The position numbers and the translations under genes are program-made. DNA of 64,000 nucleotides from Viola odorata (lineage: Eukaryota > Streptophyta > Magnoliopsida > Malpighiales > Violaceae), in assembly GCA_963691705.1 (NCBI GenBank), contig OY829540.1, positions 49,636,158 to 49,700,157 of the forward strand, in the 5' to 3' direction. Shown here one piece after another: positions 44,641-54,777 of the stretch (position 1 is the first letter of the stretch; every line of letters begins with the position of its first letter). The notes under the pieces are model-generated. The model was not told the DNA's origin. It saw only the letters and a program-made list of their open reading frames with translations, and did not search any database.

Positions 44641-44713
44641 CCCCAATATCGTCAGGATCAGCATGCACAACAACAGCCCTCCCCAATATGGAATGCACCC
44701 CACTTAGTGGTAT
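44641..44713 (-). pseudogene. Cu/Zn superoxide dismutase exon fragment
   Basis: A splice acceptor (CTTGTAG) at 44714-44720 precedes IPLSGVHSILGRAVVVHADP then DDIGEG. This is the SOD segment that contains the conserved His and Asp of the metal-site loop region. It ends in a 21-bp direct duplication (44629-44649 and 44669-44689) that copies part of the exon onto itself, then stops. Other SOD exons were not found. The fragment reads in the same direction as the uS8 exon 490 bp downstream. Confidence 0.82.
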
Positions 44714-45210
44714 CTACAAGTTGAAAAAAAGAAGCAGATTTCACTAAGTAAGAAATGAGATCCTTGGCAGTAAGAATTAGTGCGGTTCAATGTCAAGCAA
44801 ATGGTCTGAAAACAGAAGAAACTTGGCAACAAGATGATCTGCAAGTAAACTATATAGACAACACGAGTAGAGAAGGTGAATCCTTCTCCCCTTCTATAAT
44901 TCTGCCATGACATCCTTGTCCATGTTCATTAGAAATTCAGAGAATCAATCGAATGAGAACCATCAATTCGTAGGAGCTAGCGCTAATTAAACAGCAGTTT
45001 TACATAGCATTGTAAATTACACAGTTTCAAGAATCCATTCCATGTATAACTAGCCCAATGGTAAAAGCAATAAGCATCAAAAGAACTAACTGCACAAACA
45101 TGATGGAAAAGAGCAGCAACTCAATGAGGCATCAAGTCATTTTCTACGGCAAAAGATCAATTGATCCACAACCATCTCCAAGTTTAGAATAGGGGTCATC
45201 ACTACCCCAG

Positions 45211-45566
45211 TGCATGTTTTCTTAACGAGAGCATGTTTTCTTAATTACTACTTTATCAAATAAATCCAGAAGCTCAACGAGAGCATGTTTTCTTAATTAC
45301 TACTTTATCAAATCTGCAATTTCTATTTCACCCTTAATTTCCAAGTAGTTTTGAGATAGTCCTACCAACATTTTCCATATCCCACAACTTAAACATAAAA
45401 GACAGCAGACATGCATCAAGAATAAAGTATAAGAATTTAGAGGTAGATAAGCTTATAGTAAATGGATTCTCTACAATGTTTAAAAAAAGAAAAAAAGGGA
45501 AACTATTATCTATACCAACAACATAATCGTACCACATCATAAACTCTACTTCTATGAACAGAGGTA
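45211..45566. repeat. Direct repeat copy A in the inner TIR element
   Basis: Matches 45862-46168 over about 300 bp with few changes. Copy A has an extra internal 45-bp duplication (GCATGTTTTCTTAATTACTA repeated). Confidence 0.85.
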
Positions 45567-45861
45567 GATTAATCAACAAACTGACTCATATACAGCGAAG
45601 AAACAAAAAAACAATCATAATATGACAAAATTGATGATAGAGAAGGAAAACATGTACATTCACTCACATTTGCTGAGTTCCAAAGAAGTAGACAAGCACT
45701 TTCTTACAAGCATTCACTTACATGATATACCAACAAGATTCGTTAAGTATAAGATTCACTTTTCACTACTTGTTAAGCCAAATTTGATTTATCAGCTACT
45801 AATTTTAGAAGCTAAATCCAGATAGCAATCAATTTCATCCTCTTTTTAAGGTCTGAAACAG

Positions 45862-46168
45862 TGCATGTTTTCTTAACGAGAGCATGTTTTCTTAATTACT
45901 ACTTTATCAAATCTGCAATTTCTATTTCACCCTTAATTTCCAAGTAGTTTTGAGATAGTCCTACCAGCATTTTCCATATCCCACAACTTAAACATAAAAG
46001 ACAGCAGACATGCATCAAGAATAAAGTATAAGAATTTAGAGGTAGATAAGCTTATAGTAAATGGATTCTCTACAATGTTTAAAAAATGAAAAAAAGGGAA
46101 ACTATTATCTATACCAACAACATAATCATACCAGATCATAAACTCTACTTCTATGGAAGAGGATAGAT
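45862..46168. repeat. Direct repeat copy B in the inner TIR element
   Basis: See the copy at 45211-45566. The two are about 650 bp apart, start to start. Confidence 0.85.
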
Positions 46169-46612
46169 AAACATGAATGGCACTTTCAACCAACTCCCAA
46201 ATTAGCAGCAAAATGAAAGGACCCAATGTTTCCAAAATCAAGACCGATACCAAAGAGCTTTCAAAATCAAAGAACACTTGAACTATTCACAATCAAAGTA
46301 CATCACGATTCAGAAACAACCACAAGACGATACAGTTCAACTGGGAGTAACCATACAACTAGAAAAGGGGGAAAAACAGGCCGGGAAACAAATGAATTAA
46401 AAAAATACAACCAACAACGACACTACAATGCCCTCTAGGTGCGGCTTTATTGACAACTATGCTTCAGATCTAAGAAAAAATCAAATAGGAAAATAACAAA
46501 AAAAACCACAAATCTAAAAGAGGAGAGGACTCGTTTCTTTGGACAAGATTTTGCAGGTTTTGACAGAAAGAAAGAAAGAAAAGACCAGAGGGTTGTATTG
46601 TACCTGATTCAG

Positions 46613-46830
46613 TACCTGCTATCCTTGGTTCTGGGTGATGGATGCTGGGTGATGGAGAGTCGAGAGCAGGTGCTGGGTGATGGAGAGTCGAGAGCTGGAC
46701 TGAGGACGAGAGGTTGATGCCGAAGAAGAGAATCGAATTTAGGGTTGAGGACGAGAGGTTGAGGACGGAGAATGAGGAGGAGTGACAGAACCAGCATCGA
46801 GGGCGAAGAGGCAGAGATGAGTAAGGGGTA
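46613..46830 (-). other. 5' UTR-like leader exon on the minus strand
   Basis: The minus strand here is C/T-rich with short internal repeats (CTCTCGACTCTCCATCACCC three times in part) and ends AGGATAGCAG followed by GTACTG, a plausible splice donor. It could be the first exon of a chimeric minus-strand transcript that runs into the SOD and uS8 exons. Confidence 0.4.
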
Positions 46831-47340
46831 GAGTTGGTATTATGAAAGTTTCATTTAATTTTGCAAATGGAGAAGCGTGTTTTGCAAATGGAGACATTCC
46901 TTTGTAAAATTTTGAAAACAGGTTTTTGTTGTTTTCAAAACTTACACATGAGTTTTCAATCCGAAAATTTTCGTTTTCATTTCAAAATGAAAACAACGCG
47001 AGGTAAACACGTTTTCGAAAAAAAAAAATTCAGTTTTCAAAAAACTGGGGAATTTTCTGAAAAATCCCCAAGGTAAACACGACCGTAGTTTTTTATTTTC
47101 TAACTCCCTTATGCTTAAAACTGAAAACTCGGTTTTCAGTTTGAAACATTAATGAAACTTTTTTTAATACCATTATACCCCTCTCATCAAATGGTCGAGT
47201 AAACGTGGCCAGAATTCATCTTCTTCTTCTCTCCTTGCCCTAAATCACACGACGCTCCTCTTCTTCTTCTCCTTTGCTTAACCCTAGCCTCATGCCGCCC
47301 TTCTCTTCTTCTCCTCGCCTCACGCCGCCATTCTTCTTCG

Positions 47341-47494
47341 ACTGCTTTGAGCTCACAGCACATTGAGAGAACCAGTGACTCGGATCCTCTACTACCCAAC
47401 CGTCCCGATTCATCTTCATCATCATCGTCTTCGCCGGAAGCAGCTAGTTCTAGTGAGATTCAGCATGACGATATCGAAAGCGATTGCGAACCAG
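47341..47494 (+). pseudogene. Unidentified captured first exon (Ser-rich)
   Basis: A C/T-rich leader (47218-47340) precedes a frame reading SSQHIERTSDSDPLLPNRPD, then a Ser run and SSSEIQHDDIESDCEP, ending at a good donor CCAG|GTGATC. The codon before SSQ is TTG, not ATG, so the start may be mutated. The DPLL motif and Ser-rich acidic tail resemble N-termini of some membrane-associated RING proteins, but I do not recognise it firmly. It lies in the outer TIR element. Confidence 0.45.
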
Positions 47495-48288
47495 GTGATC
47501 ACTCTTTCATTTTGACCCTTTTTAGGTTTTAAAGTTTCAATCTTGTGTGGAATTTGTCAATTCATGATTTGATTACGTAGTCTGTTGTCTCTTATGCCTA
47601 AAGTTGTGTAATTGGGTCGATTGATATACTTGATAACTCACAATGGGATGAGAAAATTGAGGTTCTTGTTCTCATTTTCATTATTGTGTGCTGTGTGTTT
47701 CTCTGCTTCCATTCAATTTTGAGTTAGACTACTGGAATTCTTCTTTTTGTGTACGTTTGTGCTTGATTGTTTTCAATTAGTAGGATTTTGCCTTTAAATT
47801 CTCAGTCTTTCAGTGTCAAGATTACTGTTTGTGAAGCCTTCTCTATAATCAACTATTGAATCCTCACATTGGTTACTTAATCTTGCAATAAACATATAGA
47901 TACCAATATTCGCAAGGTGGGTACAAATTTTAAATTTGGTGTCTTCGACATCCCCACTTATTAGTGATATAATCAGGCATTTTACATAAGCTTATTGAAT
48001 TTTGGGTTCTTTTTGTGGGCACTTTTTTTGTGAAGAGTGAAGATGAGTCTGATGTATTCATTTTTTAATGTTTCCTTAGAATTTTCACTAAAGTAATAAT
48101 CCAGCTTTGTCCTCTGTTTGGAAATAGAATATTCAAATGTTGTTGTTTGGGGAGATTATGGTTTTTTCCCCCTTTTATTTCCCTGGGTTAAATGAAAATT
48201 TGGAATCTAGTAAATGGTGACGAGATTTCTTGAGTTTAAAGTCAGTGCTGTGTTGTGTGCCAAGCATACCAACATTGTAATTAGAACA

Positions 48289-48942
48289 ATGGATAGAGAA
48301 CTAGGAGTATTACTTTTTCCTCTCAGACCAAGATTCTTTACTGCAGTTCTTGTTCTTGTGTTATTCTCCTCTCTTGTTGCTTCTTCTCCTGCTGCTTTTG
48401 CAGCACTATCTTTCAACTTCTATTTAGCTTCATGCTCCAGTGCAGAATTCATTGTTGTTGTTTCATGACTGCTTTGTTGAAGTAAGCCCTTGTGCGCTCT
48501 AGTCTATCAGTACTTTCCTCATCAAACTAACAATATTATGTACAATTATGTCTGAATTGGTTGTTTGTTTAAGTTCTAACATCTGGTTTCAACTGTGAAA
48601 AAGGCTATTGATTTGAAACTGTGCCATGCTGGAGCAAACATGCTAATCAAATAATGCCCTACAGCAGCAAACCCATTAGTGGTTGTGAATATTGATCCTG
48701 AAACATCCTCTACCTTTGATAACCAGTACTACAACAACCTTTTAGTCCACAAAGGGCTTTTCCAGTCGGATTCTGTCATTTTTGAAGATCCGAGAACAAG
48801 GAAACTAGTAGAGGAATTTGCAAATGATCAAGAGAGGTTCTTCCAGGGTTGGAGTCAGCCTTTCACTAAGCTGGTTAGCATCGGAGTGAAGATGGACGAG
48901 GAAGGAGAGATTCAACGATCATGTTCAGTGACTAATGCCTGA
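48289..48942 (+). pseudogene. Class III peroxidase with the middle exons deleted
   Basis: Exon 1: ATG 48289, a signal-peptide-like FFTAVLVLVLFSSLVASSPA, then ALSFNFYLASCSSAEFIV, typical of the mature N-terminus. After a small deletion and frameshift comes LFHDCFVE (about 48459-48484), the distal-His active-site block, with a donor GTAAGC. Last exon: after CAGCAG near 48667, VVVNIDPETSSTFDNQYYNN, LLVHKGLFQSDSVIF, ending RSCSVTNA and TGA at 48940-48942. The exons coding the proximal His region are missing. The C-terminal block resembles the Arabidopsis PER46 type. A secreted cell-wall enzyme in life; this copy is dead. It lies in the outer TIR element. Confidence 0.8.
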
Positions 48943-49540
48943 AATGTGAATGAAATAGAGGCCTGAATTCATCTAAAACAGACATATATGTGTAGAAACT
49001 CTTTTGTTCATAGACTGATTAGAAAGGTTTTCTTTTTCGGTCAAATTCGTGTTGTTGTTCATTTATCTGACAATTAACTCTTTCAAGCAAAGATCAATGA
49101 GATGGTTTTGTTAAGAATTTGTCAACTTCTCTTGTATCAAATTCAGACTTTTTTTTATGATCAATGCTTAATATAGAACAGAAGCAAAATCCAAAAGACA
49201 AACTACATGTCGTCTACACATGTGAACTGAAATTTCAAAAGTACTTTAAATGGGCCTTGCTTGGTCATGGGCCAGGCACTGTTCCTGGCCCATCTGAAAT
49301 AAAAAAAGGAGATGGGCTGGTACTGTTTTGTTTTCTTAGGCCCGGTTAATTTTTATTTTTCAAAAATTTGGAAATTAGTGCGAAATAAACACGTTTTCTA
49401 GTATTTCAGATTAGGAAAATTTGTCAGATAGTGCGAAAGTAAACACGTTTTCCAATTTTCAGTTTGAAATGAAAATTCTCTAATTTCTGAAAAATAGCAA
49501 ATTTTCAAAATAAAAATTCTCCGAAGTAAACACGCCCTAA

Positions 49541-50150
49541 GTCTTTCACCTCAACAATGAACTTAGAACTGGAAAAAAAGAAACATATATTTTGTTGGCT
49601 CATTTTCAATCAGCAAAGGCTTTTTACTGATTGCAAGTGGTTATGCATTCTTGTACAACGATTCTTATCTTCTTCAAGTATTATCGGGTTTGAAGGGGTG
49701 AGTGTCTCGGGGTAAATTGCTCAATTTGTTTAATTTCGGATTCCGGACATGAGCGAAGGGTGGACATGTCTCTTATCCACATAACAAGTATTTGTCGGTG
49801 AAGACCGAAGCCTCCTCTGACTTCGATCTTTCCTGAACTGGAGATGATATAGCCAACCTGGTATGTGAGTTTTCTGAGCTGTGAATAAATACACTTGTAT
49901 GTCTTCTTTTCCGAGCTGGCTCTATGAGTAGGAGAAACAGTTCTTCTATTCTACTACTTTGCCAAGCTGTGATTGATTCTCTATCTTGTAGGTTCGTCTT
50001 TCTATTGATATCTCCAACAGTGATTTAAGATCTTTATAATTCTTTGCTGGATTATGTATTTAGTATCAATCCCTTAGTTTTATGGATTGAGAAGTAATCC
50101 GATTCTTTTCTGAAGTTTGGACTTAGAAGGGGCAAACAAAATACGCAAGA
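49541..50150. other. 5' flank of the first UGT gene
   Basis: AT-rich, with no coding frame. Probably promoter and leader of the UGT83A-like gene. No strong element is seen. Confidence 0.4.
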
Positions 50151-50315
50151 ATGGGCAGTATTACTCATATTTTAGCCATACCTTATCCAGCACAAGGCCA
50201 TGTGATACCTTTGATGAAGCTGTGTCAGTATTTAGTAGAACATGGATTAAAAGTCACATTTGTGAACACAGACTTCAATCGTAAGAGGGTCCTGACTGCA
50301 ATGGCAGAGAAGAGC
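50151..50315 (+). pseudogene. UGT83A-like UDP-glycosyltransferase, 5' part (split by a retrotransposon)
   Basis: ATG 50151 starts MGSITHILAIPYPAQGHVIP, the N-terminal acceptor-binding strand of plant family-1 glycosyltransferases, with the catalytic-His block PAQGHVIP (His about residue 18). It is closely similar to the second gene at 62951. It runs 55 residues to AMAEK and is cut by a Copia element at 50316. The target duplication is AGAGC at 50311-50315 versus AGAAC at 60798-60802. The gene resumes at 60798. Confidence 0.9.
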
Positions 50316-50991
50316 TGTTGGATTTATAGTATATTATATAAGTGTTTGTGTGTTGTAATGGGTATTGGAAAGGCAATTGAAAAGTGTGAGGAAATATAAA
50401 TGGTTTATATATGGAAATGATCCATAAGACTTTGTCAAGAGCCATTTCTTTTCATTTGAACCGAAGAGTTCCAATAATTGGAACGGACACAACTGTTGGT
50501 GCAGACGCAACGGTTGGAACGGACACAACGGTTGGTGCAGATACAACAGTTGGAACGGACACAACGGTTGGTGCAGATACAACGGTTGGAACGGACACAA
50601 CGGTTGGTGCAGATACAACTGTTGGAACGGACACAGCGGTTGGTGCAGACACAACTGTTGGAACAGACACAATAATTGGAATAGACACAACTGTTGGAAC
50701 GGACATAACAGACCGAAGAGTTATAACTCTTCTTTTCAGACATTTTCGTAATCTATATATAGAATGCAAATCAGTAAATTGATTCATTCGAATCATTCGA
50801 GAAATTTAGAATTCTTCAGAATTGCTATCTGCAGAATTCATTGGTTTTGTTATATCCTGGGAGGCAATTTGCTGGGAACCTATTAGCAAACTCGATACAA
50901 GTGGGGGCAAATATTGTTTTAAGGAAAGCGATATTTCTCGTGACTCAAAACCAGATTATTATTCTTTCCATTTAACACAATATTCCCAACA
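50316..50991 (+). repeat. 5' LTR of the outer Copia element
   Basis: 676 bp, TGTTGG...CCAACA. It contains an 18-bp minisatellite (50480-50713, 13 units) and a TATATATA box at 50754-50761. The 3' LTR is 36 bp shorter because it has 11 minisatellite units. Confidence 0.92.
50480..50713. repeat. 18-bp minisatellite inside the LTR, alternating two variants
   Basis: Units GGAACGGACACAACNGTT and GGTGCAGAYACAACNGTT alternate, so the higher-order period is 36 bp. All frames stay open across it by virtue of length 18, which creates false ORFs on both strands. Confidence 0.95.
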
Positions 50992-51012
50992 ATCTTAAGA
51001 CAATATTCGACA

Positions 51013-51462
51013 ATGGAAGGAACAACCGCTTTCAACTTCATGAATCAAGACTTCGTGAAACTGGACAGGTTTGATGGAATAAATTTCACTCGTTGGCAGG
51101 ATAAGGTGAAGTTCTTCCTGACTGCTCTCAAGATTTTCTATGTTCTGGAAGAAGACCCACTGCCGAAACCGGGTGAGAATGATACTGATGCACAAAAGGC
51201 AGCGAAGAAAAAACGTGATGATGACGAACTGGTTTGTAGGGGACACATTTTGAACACTCTGTCTGATCGGTTGTATGATCTGTTTACCGCTACAAAGTCA
51301 CCGCGTGAAATCTGGAATGCTTTGGAGGCAATTTGCTGGGAACCTATTAGCAAACTCGATACGAGTGGGGGCAAATATTGTCTTAAGGAAAGCGATATTT
51401 ATCGTGACTCAAAACCAGATTATTATTCTTTCCATTTAACACAATATTCCCAACAATCTTAA
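51013..51462 (+). pseudogene. Outer Copia gag, first (chimeric) copy
   Basis: Starts MEGTTAFNFMNQDFVKLDRF, a UBN2/Copia gag N-terminus, and is open to ...IWNALEA. At GGAGGCAA (51324-51331) it passes directly into a copy of the last part of the LTR (51332-51455). That copy keeps the frame open by chance to 51462. The leader and gag start then begin again at 51478. Confidence 0.8.
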
Positions 51463-51477
51463 GACAATATTCGACAA

Positions 51478-51532
51478 TGGAAGGAACAACCGCTTTCAAC
51501 TTCATGAATCAAGACTTCGTGAAACTGGACAG
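51478..51532 (+). pseudogene. Outer Copia gag, second copy, 5' piece
   Basis: Same MEGTTAFNF start. Interrupted after KLDR by the Sirevirus-like element. The target GACAG is at 51528-51532. It continues at 58695. Confidence 0.85.
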
Positions 51533-52926
51533 TGTTAGCCCAAGGGGTATTCGAACCTATTTTGATAATGTATAACACACAGATTAATTAGTCTACTAAT
51601 TCAATTTTAAGTAAGAATGTTTTTTTCAGTTTGCGATCAAGACTTTAAGAAAGCACAAATTCATCAAATCGCAAGCGTGAAGATCAAGTGTTTTTTAGCT
51701 TATTCTTGCAAGTATGATTTCACTCTAACACTTGATTTATGTTCTAGTACCTCAAGAATTTAGTGTCAAAAGGTTTTGGGTCAAAATAAGTTTTGAAAAA
51801 GGTTTTAAGTATTTCGGATCAGATGTTTAAACGTGAATCACGTTTAGGGTTAAACGTGAATCACGGTGAGAGATTTTCTCTAACCGTGATCACGGTTGGT
51901 CCTAACCGTGATCACGTTTGTCTCGTGTCAAAACACCATTTTACATCCGAAGGTAGCGTGAATCACGTTAAGGGTGTTAACGTGATCACGGTTAAGCAAC
52001 CGTGATCATGGTAAGACCTAACCGTGAATCACGTCAGTATGCAACGGCTAGTTTTTCAAAAGCTGAAGGAGCTCGTCCTAACCGTGAATCACGGTTGTTC
52101 CTAACCGTGATCACGTTTAGAAGCAGACAAGTTCCAACAACTATTTTGTCCACTTAAAACGGCTCAATTTGTGTCCATACCCTCTTGTCTGATTCTTCCT
52201 CTATCAAAGACTATAAATACTCATCCTAGATGAGTAGAACAAATAGGAAGAACAAGAGAAAAACATAAGAAACCTTCAAACACATTTTTACATTTTACAA
52301 GCTCACTCAAATCAGATTTTCACAAAGCAAGTGTTCTAAAAACGATTTTATCCATCTTGCTTCATCTTGTCAAGCTTGTCTTCTGGGTTCTTCTTGAGGT
52401 AACTTTGAATATTTATTGGTGTTGGCTTGGAATCATATATTCATATATTTTGTACACCAATTTGTTTGTTGCATTTTGATACAATTCCATTGTTAAGGTT
52501 TGAAAAGTGTACCTAACACTTTTGGGTTAAGGGTAGTGTTCTCATCCCACTGAAAGAGAACTTAGGTTTGTGGTTGAGCCCTTGAAAAGCCATAGGTTAT
52601 AGTTGTGCCTTGAAAAACTATTGGTAGGTTGTTAGTGAGCCTTGGAAAACTAATTGTAAGGTTGTTGGTGAGCCCCGGAAAACCAAATTGTAAGGTTGTT
52701 GAGCTGAACCCGTAAAAGCTCTAGTGAATAGCAAGGATTGCATTCAGAAATCCTAAGAGGAGGACTCTTAGGTAGTGGAGTACAATTCAGTTGTGAATTG
52801 GAACCACTATACATCTTGTGTTGTGCTTTCCTTCCTTCCCTTGTGTGCAGAAAGTTTGAAGATTTGAAAAGGATTTAAAAGGGACTATTCACCCCCCCCC
52901 CCTCTAGTCCATATATTGATTTATCA
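51533..52926 (+). repeat. 5' LTR of the Sirevirus-like element
   Basis: 1394 bp, TGTTAGCCC...GATTTATCA. TATAAATA at 52212-52219. C run of 11 near 52902. Palindrome array at 51831-52131. Confidence 0.95.
51831..52131. repeat. Palindrome array in U3 of the Sirevirus-like LTR
   Basis: About a dozen copies of AACCGTGATCACGGTT or partial and interrupted forms (CGTGAATCACG) within 300 bp, ending about 80 bp upstream of TATA. The same array is in the 3' LTR at 57603-57903. Confidence 0.92.
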
Positions 52927-52928
52927 AT

Positions 52929-52941
52929 TGGTAGCGGAGCG
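52929..52941 (+). other. Primer-binding site of the Sirevirus-like element
   Basis: TGGTAGCGGAGCG, close to the initiator-Met tRNA complement TGGTATCAGAGC typical of Copia elements. Confidence 0.7.
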
Positions 52942-52988
52942 AGGTCACTTGGAACAAGGTTTAACAACCTCAAGTGCAAGAATTAGAT

Positions 52989-54104
52989 ATGGCAAAAGAG
53001 GGTGCTGTGCGCAACAATTCACTATATCTTGACAGCAACAATTTCCGACATTGGAAGAGAAGGTTGAGAACCTTTCTTGGTGTTCAAGACAACGCATCTC
53101 TTGCTCTCTTCACCGGTACTGTTCGTGAGTTCGTAAATTCGGATTCAAGACAGAAGCAGTGGAGAAGTACATGTGAACACTCTTCCGAGCTCAAAAGACA
53201 AGGAAATTGTGGAGCATATCAAAGGAGTTCTTCACCAACTTCCACCTCATCCAGCGAATGCAAAGATATGTGTCTTATGGCTCATGGGGAAAGCGATGAT
53301 GAGGTTAGTAATTCTTCTAGTGATGAACGTGACTATGATGATTTGCAAGAAGCTTTTAATGAACTTGCTGAACATTTTAGTAAAGCTAATAAGAAGAATA
53401 CTAGACTTGCTAAAGAACTAGAGAGCATTAAGAATGATATTAGCAAGTTAGAAAAGTCTAATAAATGTTTGATTGATGAGAATAATTTTTTGACAAATGA
53501 TAATGCTGATTTGAAAGGTGCTTTGGCTAAAACTAGGGATGAGAATTGTGAATTAGAAGAGTTAAACAAAGGTTTAACAATGGAGAATAAATTGCTTGAT
53601 AATGCTAAAGGAAAGGCCATAGATAAAAACTCTACTTGTAATGATTGTGCAAAATCTACCAAAGAAGTAATAGAGTTAAAAGATAAGATCAAGCATCTTG
53701 AGATTACTCTAGATAAGTTTGTCAAGAGTAAGAAAAGTCACCATGATTGCATAAATGATCTCAAGAGAGAAGGTGACATGAGAGGCATTGGCTTTAAACA
53801 TTCTTCATGTGAAAAGAATTTAAAAAATTCCTTTGTTAAAGCTAGGTCTTCCAATTATCATGCTAGCTCTTCTTATTGCCATGGTAGCTCTTCAAATTGG
53901 CATGATAATTCATCAAATTTTGTTCACAAACATTCACATGATAAGCCTAGATATAAATGTAGCTTTTGCAACAAATTTGGACACTTATCCTATTTTTGCT
54001 ACATTAGAAGGGGGCTTGTGAACACAAGACATATTTGGGTACCTAAAGGTACATTTGAAAATGAATATGGACCCAAAAAGTTTTGGGTTCCAAGGACTAA
54101 CTGA
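52989..54104 (+). CDS. Sirevirus-like gag with internal deletion
   Basis: ATG 52989 (MAKEGAVRNNSLYLDSNNFR). The N-terminal gag core is shortened: it passes abruptly from FTGTVREFVNSDSRQKQW to a Ser-rich segment. A charged coiled coil (53333-53725) and a CCHC zinc knuckle, CSFCNKFGHLSYFC (about 53960-54001), follow. The frame closes with TGA at 54102-54104. Pol begins in the same region after a stop, as in other Sireviruses. The gag may not assemble because of the deletion. Confidence 0.85.
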   Translation: MAKEGAVRNNSLYLDSNNFRHWKRRLRTFLGVQDNASLALFTGTVREFVNSDSRQKQWRSTCEHSSELKRQGNCGAYQRSSSPTSTSSSECKDMCLMAHGESDDEVSNSSSDERDYDDLQEAFNELAEHFSKANKKNTRLAKELESIKNDISKLEKSNKCLIDENNFLTNDNADLKGALAKTRDENCELEELNKGLTMENKLLDNAKGKAIDKNSTCNDCAKSTKEVIELKDKIKHLEITLDKFVKSKKSHHDCINDLKREGDMRGIGFKHSSCEKNLKNSFVKARSSNYHASSSYCHGSSSNWHDNSSNFVHKHSHDKPRYKCSFCNKFGHLSYFCYIRRGLVNTRHIWVPKGTFENEYGPKKFWVPRTN

Positions 54105-54773
54105 TTTGTCTTGTAGGAATGCCGGAAACCCAATGAAACGAAATGGTATTTGGATAGCGGGTGTTCACGGCATATGACGGGTGACAAGTCAAAATTCACC
54201 CATTTGGAGAAGAAAGACAAAGGAGGAGTGACGTTTGGCGATAACCAAAAACGCAAGGTTTTGGGCATCGGTAAAGTTGGTCATTCTCCTTCTATTGAAA
54301 ATGTGTTATTTGTTCAAGAACTGAAATTTAATCTCTTAAGTATAAGTCAATTATGTGATAGAGATTTATTTGTGGTTTTTACTTCTACACATTGTGAGGT
54401 TAGAAATACACACACACAATCACTTGTTTTCATTGGTAATAGAGTTGGGAATATTTACATGATTGATTTGAATGACATTTCCAATGATCATACTTGTTTA
54501 AGTGCTTTAGTAGATAATTCTTCAATATGGCATAGGAGACTTGTGCATGTAGGAATGGACCATATTGCAAAGCTATCTAGGAAGGAGCTTGTTCGAGGAT
54601 TACCAAAATTGAAGTATGAGATGAAAGGATTGTGCGATGCGTGTCAATATGGAAAGCAAATCAAGAGCTCATTCAAATCCATAAAGACCGTGTCAACTTC
54701 AAGACCACTTCAACTTCTTCACCTTGATCTTTTTGGACCAATAAGGACAGCTAGCTTGGGTGATTGCAAGTGA
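54105..54773 (+). pseudogene. Sirevirus-like protease and pre-integrase zinc region
   Basis: The aspartic protease motif WYLDSGCSRHMTGD is at 54144-54185. The GAG-pre-integrase zinc region has HRRLVHVGMDHIAKLSRK and CDACQYGKQIKSSF. After [16 protein letters not shown] the frame stops. The integrase catalytic core, normally about 150-200 residues, is absent. Confidence 0.88.
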
Positions 54774-54777
54774 TGTT

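Noticed and set aside
44704..44913. Minus-strand ORF beginning MSWQNYRRGEGF, like a profilin start
   Set aside because: Only the first four residues recall profilin. The rest is intron-like sequence upstream of the SOD acceptor.
47187..47425. Minus-strand Arg/Glu-rich ORFs
   Set aside because: They are the complement of a C/T-rich leader and Ser-codon-rich exon on the plus strand.
50411..50796. Long overlapping ORFs on both strands with GTDTTVGAD-type and VPTVVSAPT-type repeats
   Set aside because: They are translations of the 18-bp LTR minisatellite; unit length divisible by three keeps most frames open. The same region in the other LTR (60096-60602) shows the same artefact.
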